From positions 7,684-71,683 of the forward strand of contig CAVSNS010000002.1 in the NCBI GenBank assembly GCA_963729325.1: a DNA stretch of 64,000 bases, written 5' to 3'. The DNA comes from JABCYV01 sp963729325. Its GTDB lineage: Bacteria > Acidobacteriota > Terriglobia > Terriglobales > Acidobacteriaceae. Every line of letters begins with the position of its first letter. Positions within the stretch are counted from its first letter, which is position 1. The translations under genes were made by a program, and so were the position numbers. Below are positions 7,950 through 17,694 of the stretch, piece after piece. Below the pieces are notes generated by a model that did not search any database, had not been told where the DNA came from, and saw only the letters and a program-made list of their open reading frames with translations.

Positions 7950-8429
7950 TCATTCGGCAGGGGCCTCGTCGTGGATGGTGGTCAGCTTTAGGACCTCCAT
8001 TTCCCGCTTGCCGTTGGGCGTGACCACGATGGCGGTGTCGCCGACCTTTTTGTTGAGCAGAGCGCGGCCGATGGGTGAGCTGGTGGAAATCTTGCCGACG
8101 GTCACGTCAGATTCTTCGCTGGTTACCAGCTTGTACTCCACTTCCTCATTCTTAGTATTGTCGAAGATGCGGACCGTCGAACCCAGACCAACCTTATCTT
8201 TGGGAATATTATCCATATTGATAAGAGATAGGTCGGCTAGCCGACGGCCCAACTGCCGCAACCGCGCCTTAACAAATTCCTGGCGCTGTTTCGCCATATG
8301 ATACTCGGCGTTTTCGCTGAGATCCCCCAAAGCTACGGCTTTTTTGAGCTCCCTGGGAAGTTCGTAACTCAACTCGCGCTCCAGTGTATTGATCTCTTCC
8401 TGGAGCTTTCTTTTGATTTGCTCGGTCAT
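7950..8429 (-). CDS. greA: Transcription elongation factor GreA
   Basis: GreA enters the secondary channel of RNA polymerase and stimulates cleavage of backtracked transcripts. The N-terminal coiled coil runs from about residue 3 to 75, with the acidic tip LGDLSENAEYHMAKQRQ. The C-terminal FKBP-like domain holds GLGSTVRIFDN and TSSPIGRALLNKKVGD. Length (159 residues) is normal. I chose the ATG giving MTEQIKRKLQ at 8429; a GTG three codons upstream (8438) is possible. The next gene on the strand is a CDP-alcohol phosphatidyltransferase. Confidence 0.95.
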   Translation of the reverse strand: MTEQIKRKLQEEINTLERELSYELPRELKKAVALGDLSENAEYHMAKQRQEFVKARLRQLGRRLADLSLINMDNIPKDKVGLGSTVRIFDNTKNEEVEYKLVTSEESDVTVGKISTSSPIGRALLNKKVGDTAIVVTPNGKREMEVLKLTTIHDEAPAE

Positions 8430-8723
8430 TGTGCCCACAGAATTATAAACCTAGCGCCGACGTCCGGACTTTCGCGCACATGGGTCTGGGACAGAAGCAT
8501 GGATTGCGACCATGGCTAGCCGCATAGTCCACCAACGCACGGGGACGATTGAAGAAATCGAGGATCCCCGATGTCCTTCGCTTTCATCGTGATACGAAAT
8601 CTGAGCTTTGAGGTGCGATGCGAAAGCCTTGATCAGCGGCCTCCAAGTTGCCTTTCGGCCCCGCTTTGAGATAAAATGAAATTGTGTTGTTTCCTTCCGC
8701 TGTGCACTCGTGGGTGTCCCTTC

Positions 8724-9260
8724 ATGATCAGTGGCGATGGTAATTTCCACATTGGTGACAAAGTCGTTTATCCCAATCATGGCGTAGGAATTATTGAGCA
8801 GATCAGCAGCCGGACTATCGGCGAGAGTGTGGAAAAGTTCTACCTGCTCAAGATCAAAGCCAGCAGCCTGAAGGTCATGGTGCCGTTTCATAACGTGGGA
8901 ACGGTTGGATTACGGCGGGTGGTAAAGAACGGCGAAATTCAGAAAATCGTTGATTTTCTTACAGTTGGCGAGTGTGACAACAACGCCGATTGGAAATACC
9001 GGTTCAAGGAGAATTCGGAGCGGATGCGCACCGGGTCGCTGTTGGAAGTAGCCGCCGTTCTCAAGGGTCTGCTCCTGTTAACTCAGACGAAACCGCTCTC
9101 CTTCCGCGAAAAGAAGATGCTCGAACGAGCCCGCTACTTGCTGGTCAGCGAACTGGCCATGGCCAAGAATTGCGACGAAGCCGTGATTGAGGAAATGCTG
9201 TCCGCGGCTTTATCCAAGAGCAAGCTGCGGTTCCCAGAAGCGTCGGAGTTTGAAGCATAA
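8724..9260 (+). CDS. carD: CarD family transcriptional regulator
   Basis: CarD-like factors bind the RNA polymerase beta subunit through a Tudor-like N-terminal domain and stabilise open promoter complexes, often at rRNA promoters. The product starts MISGDGNFHIGDKVVYPNHG, then VGIIEQIS, and FYLLKIKASSLKVMVPFHNV, which is the RNA polymerase-interacting domain. A helical C-terminal domain with SFREKKMLERARYLLVSEL follows. An upstream ATG at 8676 would add a Cys-rich 16-residue tail not seen in the family, so I prefer 8724. The gene is monocistronic, divergent from greA. Confidence 0.93.
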   Translation: MISGDGNFHIGDKVVYPNHGVGIIEQISSRTIGESVEKFYLLKIKASSLKVMVPFHNVGTVGLRRVVKNGEIQKIVDFLTVGECDNNADWKYRFKENSERMRTGSLLEVAAVLKGLLLLTQTKPLSFREKKMLERARYLLVSELAMAKNCDEAVIEEMLSAALSKSKLRFPEASEFEA

Positions 9261-9261
9261 A

Positions 9262-9405
9262 ACCCACTTCAGACCTCGGACTTCAAACTCCTTCCACTCC
9301 ATCCTTCTCGCTTTAGTCAGATCCATGCAAGTGCAACCGTCACAGCTAGCCGCCATAACTTGAGGGCGGGCAGACGGCGGAGGTCTGACGTCCGAAGTCC
9401 GAAGC
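9262..9405. repeat. Degenerate heptamer repeat tract
   Basis: The gap between convergent carD and the AI-2E permease carries the same GACCTCGGA-type motif as at 2926-3030: CTTCAGACCTCGGACTTC near 9268, and its near complement GGAGGTCTGACGTCCGAAGT near 9380. The two patches lie in opposite orientation and could pair as a terminator-like structure for both genes. Confidence 0.5.
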
Positions 9406-9410
9406 CGCCT

Positions 9411-10498
9411 CTACTCTCCCAGCCATACGCCATAGGGTTTGAGCGACTCTACGTGATCGAAGATGATTTTCATCGCCGCGGTGATGGGTATGGCGAGGAC
9501 AAGACCCATTGCCCCCCACAACCATCCCCAGACGAGTAACGCCATGGTGACGGCGAGCGGATTCAGTTGCAGACGATTACCCAGGAACTTCGGGTAGAGC
9601 ACATTCAGCGAGAAGACGTGTAGTCCCACGACCGTGACGACGATTAGAATAACGTCCGCAGAGTCGATATGTGCGATGCCGGCGAACAGAGGAGCGGCAA
9701 TCGCCAGCAAGACTCCTAGATAGGGATGAGGCTCAAAAAGCCGCTGATGAAACCGACGAAATAGAAGAATGGAAAATGAAGAATGCCAAATATGGCCGTA
9801 CTTGCCACGGCCATAAATAAGCCGATCAACAGGTTTCCGACCATGAAGGTACGAATCATGGCTGAAATCAACCCTAGGGTGACGTACGCAGTATGCCGGT
9901 TCTGCATGGGAAACAGCATGACCGTAGCCGAACGCACGTGATGTTGCCAGGTCAGCATAAAGTAGACGAGAAAGGGCACGAAGGAAGCGGCCAGCAGAGT
10001 CTGACCGAAGGACCCGAAACCCCGAGTGAGAATTTCGGTCCAGTTGGTGCCGGCGCGGACAGTGCCGGGCTGATTGCCCGGCCTGCCCGGATTTAAACTA
10101 TCCAACGTTTCTACTTGCTGGCGGAAGCGCTCGATTACTTCCCGAGCCCTGCTGGTGTATTTAGATACATCCTGCAGAAACGTAATGGCCTGGTTCGATG
10201 AATAGTAGACGAGACCAGCTACCAAAGTGACCAACATAAGCACAACGATGGCCGCGGCCAGGCCTCGGGGAAGCGGAAGACGAATCAGCAGATCCATGAG
10301 TGGCGCCAAAATGAAGGCAAGGAGCACTGCCACCAATATCACCGCGAGAACCAGTTCCGCCCAATAGCAAATGCCCAGGATGGTCGCCACTCCGAGTGCA
10401 GTAAACGCCCAGTGTGGCTTCTGCGCTTTGGAGGGAGTGACGGCCACTTCCGCTGGCAGAGCCGGTAGCTCCTGTGCCTCGTCGATGGCCATGCGCAT
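9411..10498 (-). CDS. AI-2E family transporter (PerM/TqsA-like), frameshifted
   Basis: A permease of the AI-2 exporter superfamily with about eight membrane segments. The first part holds WAFTALGVATILGICYWAEL, LVLAVILVAVLLAFILAPLM, a large periplasmic loop, and FVPFLVYFMLTWQ. It ends in FLSLIP. The second part, in another frame, continues LGVLLAIAAPLFAG, ... LNVLYPKFLGNRLQLNP and AMGLVLAIPITAA. Adding one C in the run near 9715 gives SLIPYLGVLLAIAAPL, the normal family sequence. Full length is about 360 residues. Start ATG 10498 (MRMAIDEAQE); a TTG at 10510 is possible. It is divergent from ruvX. Substrate unknown. Confidence 0.88.
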
Positions 10499-10544
10499 AT
10501 CGTAGCCCAATTCCGGAATTCTCCAGCAGACATATAATTCTCAG

Positions 10545-11012
10545 GTGCCTTCCGATGCTGCTGATTCCGCCAAAATAGAGCGCCGCCCGCGGGTGCTAGG
10601 CCTCGATGTGGGCTCTAAGACCATTGGGCTGGCTGTGTCCGACCCGCTCGGCATCACGGCACAGGGGCTGCAAACTATCCGCCGACAGAACAAACGTCTC
10701 GACTTCAGCCAATTGGAGAAGCTGATCGGGGAGTATGAAGTCGCCGAGATCGTGGTCGGCTATCCGCTGCGCATGAGCGGAGTTGAGGGCACACAGGCCG
10801 AGAAGATGCAACGGTTCGCGGAGGAATTGCGGCAACGATTTAAGCTGCCGGTCCACCTCTGGGATGAGCGTCTGACTTCGGCCCAGGCCAACCGCGTGCT
10901 GCGCGATTCCGAAATGTCCATCAAGCGGCGAGGCGAGGTTGTGGACCAGATGGCGGCGGTGCTGATTCTGCAAAACTGGATGGATACGCGGGCGACAGAA
11001 CTGGGGCGCTAA
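10545..11012 (+). CDS. ruvX: Putative pre-16S rRNA nuclease / Holliday junction resolvase-like RuvX
   Basis: A YqgF/RuvX RNase H-fold nuclease. Motifs are VLGLDVGSKTIGLAVSD (first catalytic Asp), EIVVGYPLRMSG, VHLWDERLTSAQA (second acidic pair) and DQMAAVLILQNWM (last Asp). Length (155 residues) is a little above the usual 135-150, from a 14-residue N-terminal extension. The start is a GTG; no strong ribosome site is seen. mltG follows about 100 bp later on the same strand; ruvX next to mltG is a common arrangement. Confidence 0.93.
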   Translation: MPSDAADSAKIERRPRVLGLDVGSKTIGLAVSDPLGITAQGLQTIRRQNKRLDFSQLEKLIGEYEVAEIVVGYPLRMSGVEGTQAEKMQRFAEELRQRFKLPVHLWDERLTSAQANRVLRDSEMSIKRRGEVVDQMAAVLILQNWMDTRATELGR

Positions 11013-11110
11013 GAGGCTGGGAGCGATTACCTGCTCCGGATCCCGTCCCCAGAGTCCAACGACCAACGACTGTCGATGGACAACTTCCCTTCATCTAAAC
11101 TGTTTCAAGC

Positions 11111-12091
11111 TTGCGCACCTTCTTCCTATTTCTAGTCCTTGCCATCCTCGGAGTTGGCGGATGGCTGGCGTGGGCGCTGTGGGCACCGGTGACGCCCGAA
11201 GGGCAGAAGTTTGTCATGTTACGCCAAGGGTACTCAACCCGGCGGATCGCCAGAGAGTTGAAATCGGCAGGAGTGATTCGCAACGCCGAGTCTTTTGTAC
11301 TCTGGCACTACTTACACCGCAAACGTTCGCTGAAAGCCGGCGAATATCTGTTCGACAAGAGTGCGAACGCGCTCGAGGTCCATGACCGGCTGGCGCGTGG
11401 CGATATTTATGTCCACACCGTGGTGATCCCCGAGGGCTACACCATCTTCGACATTGCGCAGGCGATCCAGGACGCGGGTCTGGGATCGAGCCAGGAGTTC
11501 TTGAACGTGGCGATGTCTGATACTGCGTTGATTGCCGACCTTGCTCCGGAGGCGAAGACGTTGGAGGGCTATCTCTTTCCCAATACTTATGAATTCACTC
11601 GAACGCAGGATATGCAGGAGATGGCGGCGGCGATGGTGAAACAATTCCGGCAAGTGGCGCACGAGATCGGCTTATCTTCTGACTTACAGAAAACAGTCAC
11701 CATGGCTTCGATCGTCGAGAAGGAGACCGCTGTGCCTGACGAGCGCCCCTTGGTGGCCAGCGTTTATTACAACCGGCTGGCGAAGAACATCGCACTGCAG
11801 GCTGATCCCAGCGTGATCTATGGCGAGCTGCTGCAAGGAGCGTACAGTGGCGCGCTGCACCACCAAGATATGCAGTTCCACTCCGCTTACAACACCTACC
11901 TTCATCCCGGGCTCCCGCCCGGGCCGATCGGCAATCCCGGCAAGTCATCGCTCGAGGCTGCACTACATCCCGCAACCACTGATTATTATTATTTTGTCAG
12001 CGACGGCAACGGACATCACAAGTTTGCTCACAGCTTGGAAGAACACAATCGCAACGTTGGAGTTCTACGGCACGTGATGCAGAGGAAATAG
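11111..12091 (+). CDS. mltG: Endolytic murein transglycosylase MltG
   Basis: MltG cleaves nascent peptidoglycan glycan strands at the outer face of the inner membrane. The 326-residue product starts with a single membrane anchor (about residues 3-23, FFLFLVLAILGVGGWLAWAL). A LysM-like region with EGYTIFDIAQAI follows, then the YceG catalytic core: LEGYLFPNTYEF, TMASIVEKET (catalytic Glu203), VYYNRL, LQADPSVIYG, YNTYLHPGLPPGPIGNPG. The start is TTG at 11111; a more distant start would not be in frame. Expected length and all key residues are present. Confidence 0.96.
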   Translation: MRTFFLFLVLAILGVGGWLAWALWAPVTPEGQKFVMLRQGYSTRRIARELKSAGVIRNAESFVLWHYLHRKRSLKAGEYLFDKSANALEVHDRLARGDIYVHTVVIPEGYTIFDIAQAIQDAGLGSSQEFLNVAMSDTALIADLAPEAKTLEGYLFPNTYEFTRTQDMQEMAAAMVKQFRQVAHEIGLSSDLQKTVTMASIVEKETAVPDERPLVASVYYNRLAKNIALQADPSVIYGELLQGAYSGALHHQDMQFHSAYNTYLHPGLPPGPIGNPGKSSLEAALHPATTDYYYFVSDGNGHHKFAHSLEEHNRNVGVLRHVMQRK

Positions 12092-12197
12092 CTCGGCCAT
12101 CCTATCTCCTCGGGTTTTTGGACAGCTTTGTGTTCGCTATCTGACCCTCGCAACCCCCTCGCAAACCGCCGCGCCTGTATACTTACTGGATATCTGG

Positions 12198-13130
12198 ATG
12201 AGACAGTTTTCCCGCTATCGGGCCCTGGCTGTACTTACCCTTGTTTTCCCGCTGACTGGGTGCTTGTTCCGTTCTCGCAAGGTGGAGCGCCAGGTGAGCA
12301 CGGCGCCGCTAAAGTCCGCCACCCAGGCGGAACTGATCGAATATATCAATAGCCAGGCCGTTAAGGTTCATTCCATGCAGGCCACAGTGGACATCGACGC
12401 TTCGGTAGGAGGAGTCAAAAAGGGGAGAGTCACCGATTATCAGGAGATTCGGGGTTATGTGCTGGCGCGCAAGCCAGCCATGCTTCGCATGATTGGGCTG
12501 CTGCCCATCGTGCGCAATCAGGCGTTCGACATGGTGAGCGACGGACTCTACTTCAAACTGTGGATCCCGCCCAAGAACCGTTTCATCATTGGACGCAATG
12601 ACATTGAAACCCACACTACGGGCCAACCTTTGGAGAACCTGCGGCCGCAGCAAATCTATGACGCTCTGTTGCTGCGGGAGGTCGATTCGCAGAACGAAAT
12701 CGCGGTAGTTGAAAATAGCTTTGAGATTGTGACCGACTCCAAGAAACACCAGGTAGAACAAGCTGATTACGAACTTGATGTCATTCGCAAAGGCGAGCAC
12801 GGTTGGTATTTGGAGCGGAAAATCATTTTCAGCCGAACCGACCTGCTGCCCCATCGCCAATATGCCTATGATCAGAACGGAGATCTAGTCACCGACACAC
12901 GTTATGAGGATTATAAAAATTACAACGGGGTGGACTTTCCATCGCAGATCGGAATCTGGTTTCCGGAGGAGGAGTACGACATCACGCTGACCATCGTAAA
13001 GCTGCAGCTAAACGAGCCTCTCCCGGACGATAAATTTGCGCTGGAGCAACCGCCCGGGGCGCAGGTGGTGCATTTGGACCAACCGCAGCGGGCCGCCTCT
13101 CCCCAGCCAGCGACTGGAAGGAAAAGGTAA
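12198..13130 (+). CDS. Outer-membrane lipoprotein, DUF4292/LolA-LolB-like fold
   Basis: An exported lipoprotein: basic start MRQFSRYR, hydrophobic stretch, then the lipobox LTGC (Cys22). The mature part carries the pattern of DUF4292 and related LolA/LolB-fold proteins: ATVDIDASVGG, a repeated beta pattern, NQAFDMVSDGLYFKLWIPPKN and the tail PDDKFALEQPPG. Such proteins bind acyl chains or carry lipoproteins, so a role in outer-membrane biogenesis is plausible but not shown. It lies about 100 bp after mltG and 60 bp before an ABC-type permease on the same strand, perhaps one transport-related unit. Confidence 0.75.
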   Translation: MRQFSRYRALAVLTLVFPLTGCLFRSRKVERQVSTAPLKSATQAELIEYINSQAVKVHSMQATVDIDASVGGVKKGRVTDYQEIRGYVLARKPAMLRMIGLLPIVRNQAFDMVSDGLYFKLWIPPKNRFIIGRNDIETHTTGQPLENLRPQQIYDALLLREVDSQNEIAVVENSFEIVTDSKKHQVEQADYELDVIRKGEHGWYLERKIIFSRTDLLPHRQYAYDQNGDLVTDTRYEDYKNYNGVDFPSQIGIWFPEEEYDITLTIVKLQLNEPLPDDKFALEQPPGAQVVHLDQPQRAASPQPATGRKR

Positions 13131-13188
13131 ACCAGCAGTAGCATTTTGTTCTCTGCCGAGATACGGCTTCAGTGCCAATTCCTAGTCC

Positions 13189-14295
13189 ATGATGAACAAA
13201 ATGATTGTCGCGAACCTGGTGCATCGACCGATCCGGTCGGTGATCAGTATTGTCGCCATCGCTTTGGAAGTTACCCTCATCCTGCTGATCGTTGGGCTGT
13301 CGCTCGGAATGCTGAGCGATTCGCGGCAACGGCAGGCAGGCATCGGCGCTGACGTCATCGTGCTGCCTCCGGGCTCTTCCGCTATTGTTTCGATCACCGG
13401 AGCGCCCGCGCCGATCAAGGTGGCGGATATTCTTGCCAAGCTGCCGCACGTGGAGAAGGTTTCGCCGGTTCTCATGCAAGTGTCGACCTCCGGAACGTTG
13501 GAGGCAATCTACGGCATCGACCTTCCGAGCTATGAGACGCTGGGCGGGCCTTTTACATACATTCATGGCGGGCGTTTTCAGGGGCCGTATGATGCGCTGG
13601 TGGACGACTATTTTGCGCAGTCGAAGCATGTAAAGGTCGGGGATACTATTGAAATTCTGAATCAGAACTTCAGGGTCGCCGGCATCGTGGCCCACGGCAA
13701 GGGCGCTCGCAAGTTCGTGCCCATCACCACGCTGCAGGATCTGGTAGGAGCGCAGGGGAAAGCTTCGGCTTTTTATCTCAAGCTCGACGATCCCAACAAC
13801 GCTGACGCGGTTGTGAACGAAATCAAAAACGTCCCGGGCATGAGCACCTACGTTGTGCGCTCGATGCGTGAGTACCTCTCAATGATGACTCCGAGCACCT
13901 ACCCCGGATTGAGGACCTTCATCAACGTGGTCGTCGGCATTTCCGTGACGATTGGCTTCATCGTAATCTTCCAGGCCATGTACACGGCAGTGATGGAGCG
14001 CACCCGCGAGATTGGGATATTGAAGTCGATGGGCGCTTCAAAGTTCTATATCGTAAACGTGATCCTGCGGGAGACTGTGCTGCTGGCGATCGCTGGGATC
14101 ATCGTGGGAATTCTGTTCAGCCTGGTGGCGCGCACCGGTATTCATCAGCGCCTGCCAACGTTGCCGGTGGTTGTCACTGGCGGCTGGATCCTGCGGGCTA
14201 CGGTCATCGCCATTGTCGGCGCCATTGCGGGGGCGCTCTATCCGGCTTTCAAAGCAGCGCAGAAGGACCCGATTGATGCGTTGGCGTACGAATAA
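13189..14295 (+). CDS. ABC transporter permease, FtsX/MacB-like
   Basis: The 368-residue product has the classic four-segment layout: one membrane helix near the N-terminus (IRSVISIVAIALEVTLILL), a large periplasmic MacB-type domain (about 50-230), and three C-terminal helices with the FtsX signature (VVVGISVTIGFIVIFQAMY, VMERTREIGILKSMGAS, LLAIAGIIVGILFSLVA). No ATPase subunit is encoded beside it, so it must share one encoded elsewhere. Together with the preceding lipoprotein gene (58 bp upstream) it resembles a lipoprotein or drug efflux pump of the Lol/Mac type. Start ATG ATG at 13189. Confidence 0.9.
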   Translation: MMNKMIVANLVHRPIRSVISIVAIALEVTLILLIVGLSLGMLSDSRQRQAGIGADVIVLPPGSSAIVSITGAPAPIKVADILAKLPHVEKVSPVLMQVSTSGTLEAIYGIDLPSYETLGGPFTYIHGGRFQGPYDALVDDYFAQSKHVKVGDTIEILNQNFRVAGIVAHGKGARKFVPITTLQDLVGAQGKASAFYLKLDDPNNADAVVNEIKNVPGMSTYVVRSMREYLSMMTPSTYPGLRTFINVVVGISVTIGFIVIFQAMYTAVMERTREIGILKSMGASKFYIVNVILRETVLLAIAGIIVGILFSLVARTGIHQRLPTLPVVVTGGWILRATVIAIVGAIAGALYPAFKAAQKDPIDALAYE

Positions 14296-14416
14296 GCTTC
14301 GCCCGTAATCCCCGTTTCACTCACCTACATCCTAGAACATGTTCAACTGGACAGAGGTAGGTTAGGAGCGGACAATTAGGGCTTATGGAACTGCGGTCCT
14401 GCAGACGTTTGATGAA

Positions 14417-15571
14417 ATGCGCCTCCGTGAGTCAGCCTCCGTTTTAATCATCCTGACGGGCGTCTACCTCGCACCTACGCTTGTGTGGACACAAACCACG
14501 GATTCCCAGGCAAGCGATACCAGCAAGTCTTGGAGCGCTACGACCGAACAGCGGGGGTCTGGGAACACGAATCCGACCCGGACTGCCGAAACCCACACGG
14601 AAGCCGACGGCCGCACCGTGGACAAACAAGCTGTCGAGCGGATCGGGCCAGATGGGCGATATGAGCCCTATCTGGATATTGAGAAAGAGTCGGTCAAAGT
14701 AGATGCGTCGACAATTCGTGTGACCCAGCGCAGCTTCGGCAGGGATTCCGAGGGGAACAGAGTACTGACGCAAGTGACCGAAGAAGAGAAGCGTACATCG
14801 CAGGGAGGCGATGTGAGGAGCGTTCGCACCACGTCGGACCCTGACGCGAATGGCCGCCTGCAGGTCGTCCAGCGAGAGACTCAAGAAACCAAGAAGACAA
14901 GTCCCGGCGTGGAGGACACGAAAACCGCAGTCTTTACTCCCGACATCAACGGTGGCTTAGCAGAGACCATGCGGATTCAGGAGCGTCAGAAACGAAGCGA
15001 CGATCACACCATTGAATTTCGAAAGTCAACCCTTTTGCCCGACGGCAATGGAAGCTGGCAGGTCGGTGAAGTCAGGGAAGGCGTGATCAAGGACGACGGC
15101 AAAGAGCGCAGCAAGGATGAGCAGGTTCTGCGGCCTGATAGCGACGGTAAACTGTCGGCTATTGCGCGGACGGTGAGCAAAGAATCGGAAGGTACCCGCG
15201 GAGAGAAGCGCACCTCTGTCGACAGCTATACAACCGATGTGCCCGGCTCAGCCGGAGATGGCAGCTTGCATTTGGGACAGAGAGTTACGACCCTTCATCG
15301 GGCGAATCCGAATGGCGAAGAAACAACTAAGGAGCAAGTCGAACGACCCAATCCCGGGGACCCAGGTGGTGGGCTTCATATGACGAGTGAAGCCATCGAT
15401 ATTGTGCGTCCGGGCCCCGACGGTGCGAAGCGAACACAAACGATTCGATCTCTGGATGCGAACGGCAATCTCGGCGTAGTGTCGGTTGATATAGGAAGAA
15501 CAGACAAGGCTCCGGCGGTTCAGGTTGATATAGCAGCACCAGACAAACCCAAGCCGAATCAACCGAAATAA
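14417..15571 (+). CDS. Secreted protein made of degenerate tandem repeats, unknown function
   Basis: A 384-residue protein with a signal peptide (residues about 1-25, SASVLIILTGVYLAPTLVW) and no further membrane segment. The mature part is hydrophilic and built from some seven imperfect repeats of about 40-45 residues. Each centres on a turn such as DGRYEP, DSEGNRVLTQV, DPDANGRLQVV, TPDINGGLAET, LPDGNGSWQVG, RPDSDGKLSAI or SLDANGNLGVV. These are followed by a long Arg/Lys/Glu/Thr beta strand. The D-x-N/D-G turns could bind calcium, but that is only a suggestion. I recognise no named family. It stands alone. Confidence 0.75.
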   Translation: MRLRESASVLIILTGVYLAPTLVWTQTTDSQASDTSKSWSATTEQRGSGNTNPTRTAETHTEADGRTVDKQAVERIGPDGRYEPYLDIEKESVKVDASTIRVTQRSFGRDSEGNRVLTQVTEEEKRTSQGGDVRSVRTTSDPDANGRLQVVQRETQETKKTSPGVEDTKTAVFTPDINGGLAETMRIQERQKRSDDHTIEFRKSTLLPDGNGSWQVGEVREGVIKDDGKERSKDEQVLRPDSDGKLSAIARTVSKESEGTRGEKRTSVDSYTTDVPGSAGDGSLHLGQRVTTLHRANPNGEETTKEQVERPNPGDPGGGLHMTSEAIDIVRPGPDGAKRTQTIRSLDANGNLGVVSVDIGRTDKAPAVQVDIAAPDKPKPNQPK

Positions 15572-15778
15572 CCTAATCAATTCCGATTTCTCGCGGAAGT
15601 ATGCGAACAGAAAAAGCATAGCGCCGCGAGGCGCGTCTCCTTGAAACCTTAGGTAGCCAAGAAAGTGAACACGCTTGCTGTATTTCGCCATCCAGTCTGT
15701 TTCGTCTCGTTGCTCCGGGTCGGACACTCAAAGCAGACGGTGTTGTTCCTTTGGCTTCTCAGACGCATCAAGTGTTGT

Positions 15779-17026
15779 CTAGGGCGTGATCTTAAAAACC
15801 GCTCCACAACCTTGGTCTTTGCATTGACCGCCGCCATTCGCGGCGGTGCCGTAAAGATTGCCAACTCCATCGAGGACGAGGCTGTCGGGAGCACCACCGT
15901 CCGAGCCACCGGTGAAGCTGTGTAGCACAGTCAGGGTGCCGACGCTGTCCAGTTTTAGTGCCACCCCGTGACCACTTGCACCGCCGAACGCAGTTCCAAC
16001 GTAGAGGTTCCCCGTCGTATCCTGAGCCACCCCGGCCGTTGGGGTTCCCCCATCGGCTCGACCGGTGAAGGTGTGTAGCACGGTTAGCGTGCCTCTCGTA
16101 TCTATCTTAAATACCACACCGCAGCCAGGAAGCCCGCCGACGGTGCAATCGGGATCACCGCCTCCGCTGGCGGTGCCAAAGAGATTCCCGGCAGCATCCC
16201 GGACCAGTCCAAGGGGGTTTGCACCGTCCGATCCGCCGATGAAGGTGTGCAGCACTTTCAGCTTGCCATTCGTAGTCAGCTTGAACACCGTTCCGCAGCC
16301 TGATCCAGCGCATCGGCCCCGAAAATTGCCGCCGCCACTGGCGGTTCCGTAGAGGTTGCCGTTCGCGTCGCGAATTAATGGTGCAAGTGTGTTCGTGCCG
16401 TCCCCCTGCCCGTTGAAGCTGTGGAGGACAGTTTCGTCGCCCGCGAGATCCACTTTAAACACTACCCCGTGGCCAAACGCGCCTCCGAACACGGTGGTGC
16501 CATACAAGTTGCCCGCCGCATCCTGGACTAACCCGGCCACGGGACTTCCTCCGTCCGCTCCGCCTCTAAAGCTGTATAAGACTGTCTCCTTACCGCTGTT
16601 GTCCACTCGGAACGCCGTCCCGCCGAAAAGAGGTAGACCGCTGGTCGTTCCGTAAAGGTTACCCGCCGCGTCCCGGACGACACCGCCAAGGGGACCTCCT
16701 TGGTCGGTTTGGGCGCCGGAGAAGCAGTATCGCACGGTTTCCTTGCCAGTTTTACTCAACTTGAAAACGATGCCGCAGCCGGGACTCCCGTTGAGCGGGC
16801 AGCTGAGCTCACCGCCGGCTCCTGTAGTTCCGTAGAGGTTACCGGCAGTGTCACGAATCACAGCGTTTGGCCTAATTCCATCCCTCCCCCCTTGAAACGA
16901 GTAGAGCACTTGGAACTGGGCCTGTCGCGATTCCGCGCCGATGACCTGCGAAACGGCAAATGGTTGCAACGTAAGAATCAGCGCCAGCAGCGCTGCGTCC
17001 GTCGAGCGGGTACGGTCGTGTGCCAT
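15779..17026 (-). CDS. Exported GloVer-type tandem-repeat protein
   Basis: About 415 residues: signal peptide (residues about 10-30, AALLALILTLQPFAVSQV), then seven copies of a repeat of 45-55 residues with the cores AGNLYGTT..GG, G.VFKLD and TVLHSFTGGSDG. This matches the choice-of-anchor tandem repeat family abundant in Acidobacteriota, probably forming a beta-propeller outside the cytoplasm. Several copies hold paired cysteines (CPLNGSPGCG, CAGSGCG, CTVGGLPGCG). I chose the ATG at 17026 because AAAGGAGG lies 4-5 bases upstream and a signal peptide follows. A longer frame to 17350 lacks both. Confidence 0.88.
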   Translation of the reverse strand: MAHDRTRSTDAALLALILTLQPFAVSQVIGAESRQAQFQVLYSFQGGRDGIRPNAVIRDTAGNLYGTTGAGGELSCPLNGSPGCGIVFKLSKTGKETVRYCFSGAQTDQGGPLGGVVRDAAGNLYGTTSGLPLFGGTAFRVDNSGKETVLYSFRGGADGGSPVAGLVQDAAGNLYGTTVFGGAFGHGVVFKVDLAGDETVLHSFNGQGDGTNTLAPLIRDANGNLYGTASGGGNFRGRCAGSGCGTVFKLTTNGKLKVLHTFIGGSDGANPLGLVRDAAGNLFGTASGGGDPDCTVGGLPGCGVVFKIDTRGTLTVLHTFTGRADGGTPTAGVAQDTTGNLYVGTAFGGASGHGVALKLDSVGTLTVLHSFTGGSDGGAPDSLVLDGVGNLYGTAANGGGQCKDQGCGAVFKITP

Positions 17027-17694
17027 AAGACCTCCTTTTGAGAAGGGAAAACCGGCGTAAGGAGCAACTGGAAGTGCTCTGAAGGCAACAAGCAACATCC
17101 TTGGTGACCACATCTTAGATTCCCCTTTCTGCACGGCTGCAGACGAGAATCGGCCCTCAGACGTAGGCAAGTTAGCACTCGATTGCGACCCACTTGTCGC
17201 CAGATTGTAAAAGTCTTGTAAGATCCGGGTCCGCGCTGCAGCATCGAATGGCTGTTCCCAGTTGTTCGGCCGCATTGTTGATTTCAGTTGGTTAGCTGAC
17301 TGCAGCTGGAGCGTGGCGCAGGCTAATCTTCGAGCCAACTGAGGGCTCATAGTCGAATTTGTCGGTCACGACTTCTCGCCATCACGACGCTTGGACATAC
17401 CATAGTTGGTGCTAACTCTCAGCCCTCTACTTTCGTCGAAGGAAACAGGAGCTCAATTCCGGGTCCCACACGGCCAAGGAACCGGAGCGACGTGGCGGGA
17501 TTCCTCGGATCTCGAGCAGCAGCTAGGAGGGTCGGCGGTGTTTAACGTTTCCCGTCGCGGAACTGGACGCTCAACCGGAGGCCATCGCGTAAAGCCACTC
17601 ATCTCCTTTAACAACTGTTTGTCCGAATTCTCTTTTTGGTTCTTTTCGATATGCTTACCATAACGCGGCTCTTTAGCGTGGCGATTAGCCAGAG

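Noticed and set aside
7295..8023. 242-codon + strand frame over the phosphatidyltransferase gene
   Set aside because: Antisense shadow; the minus strand has the complete CDP-alcohol signature.
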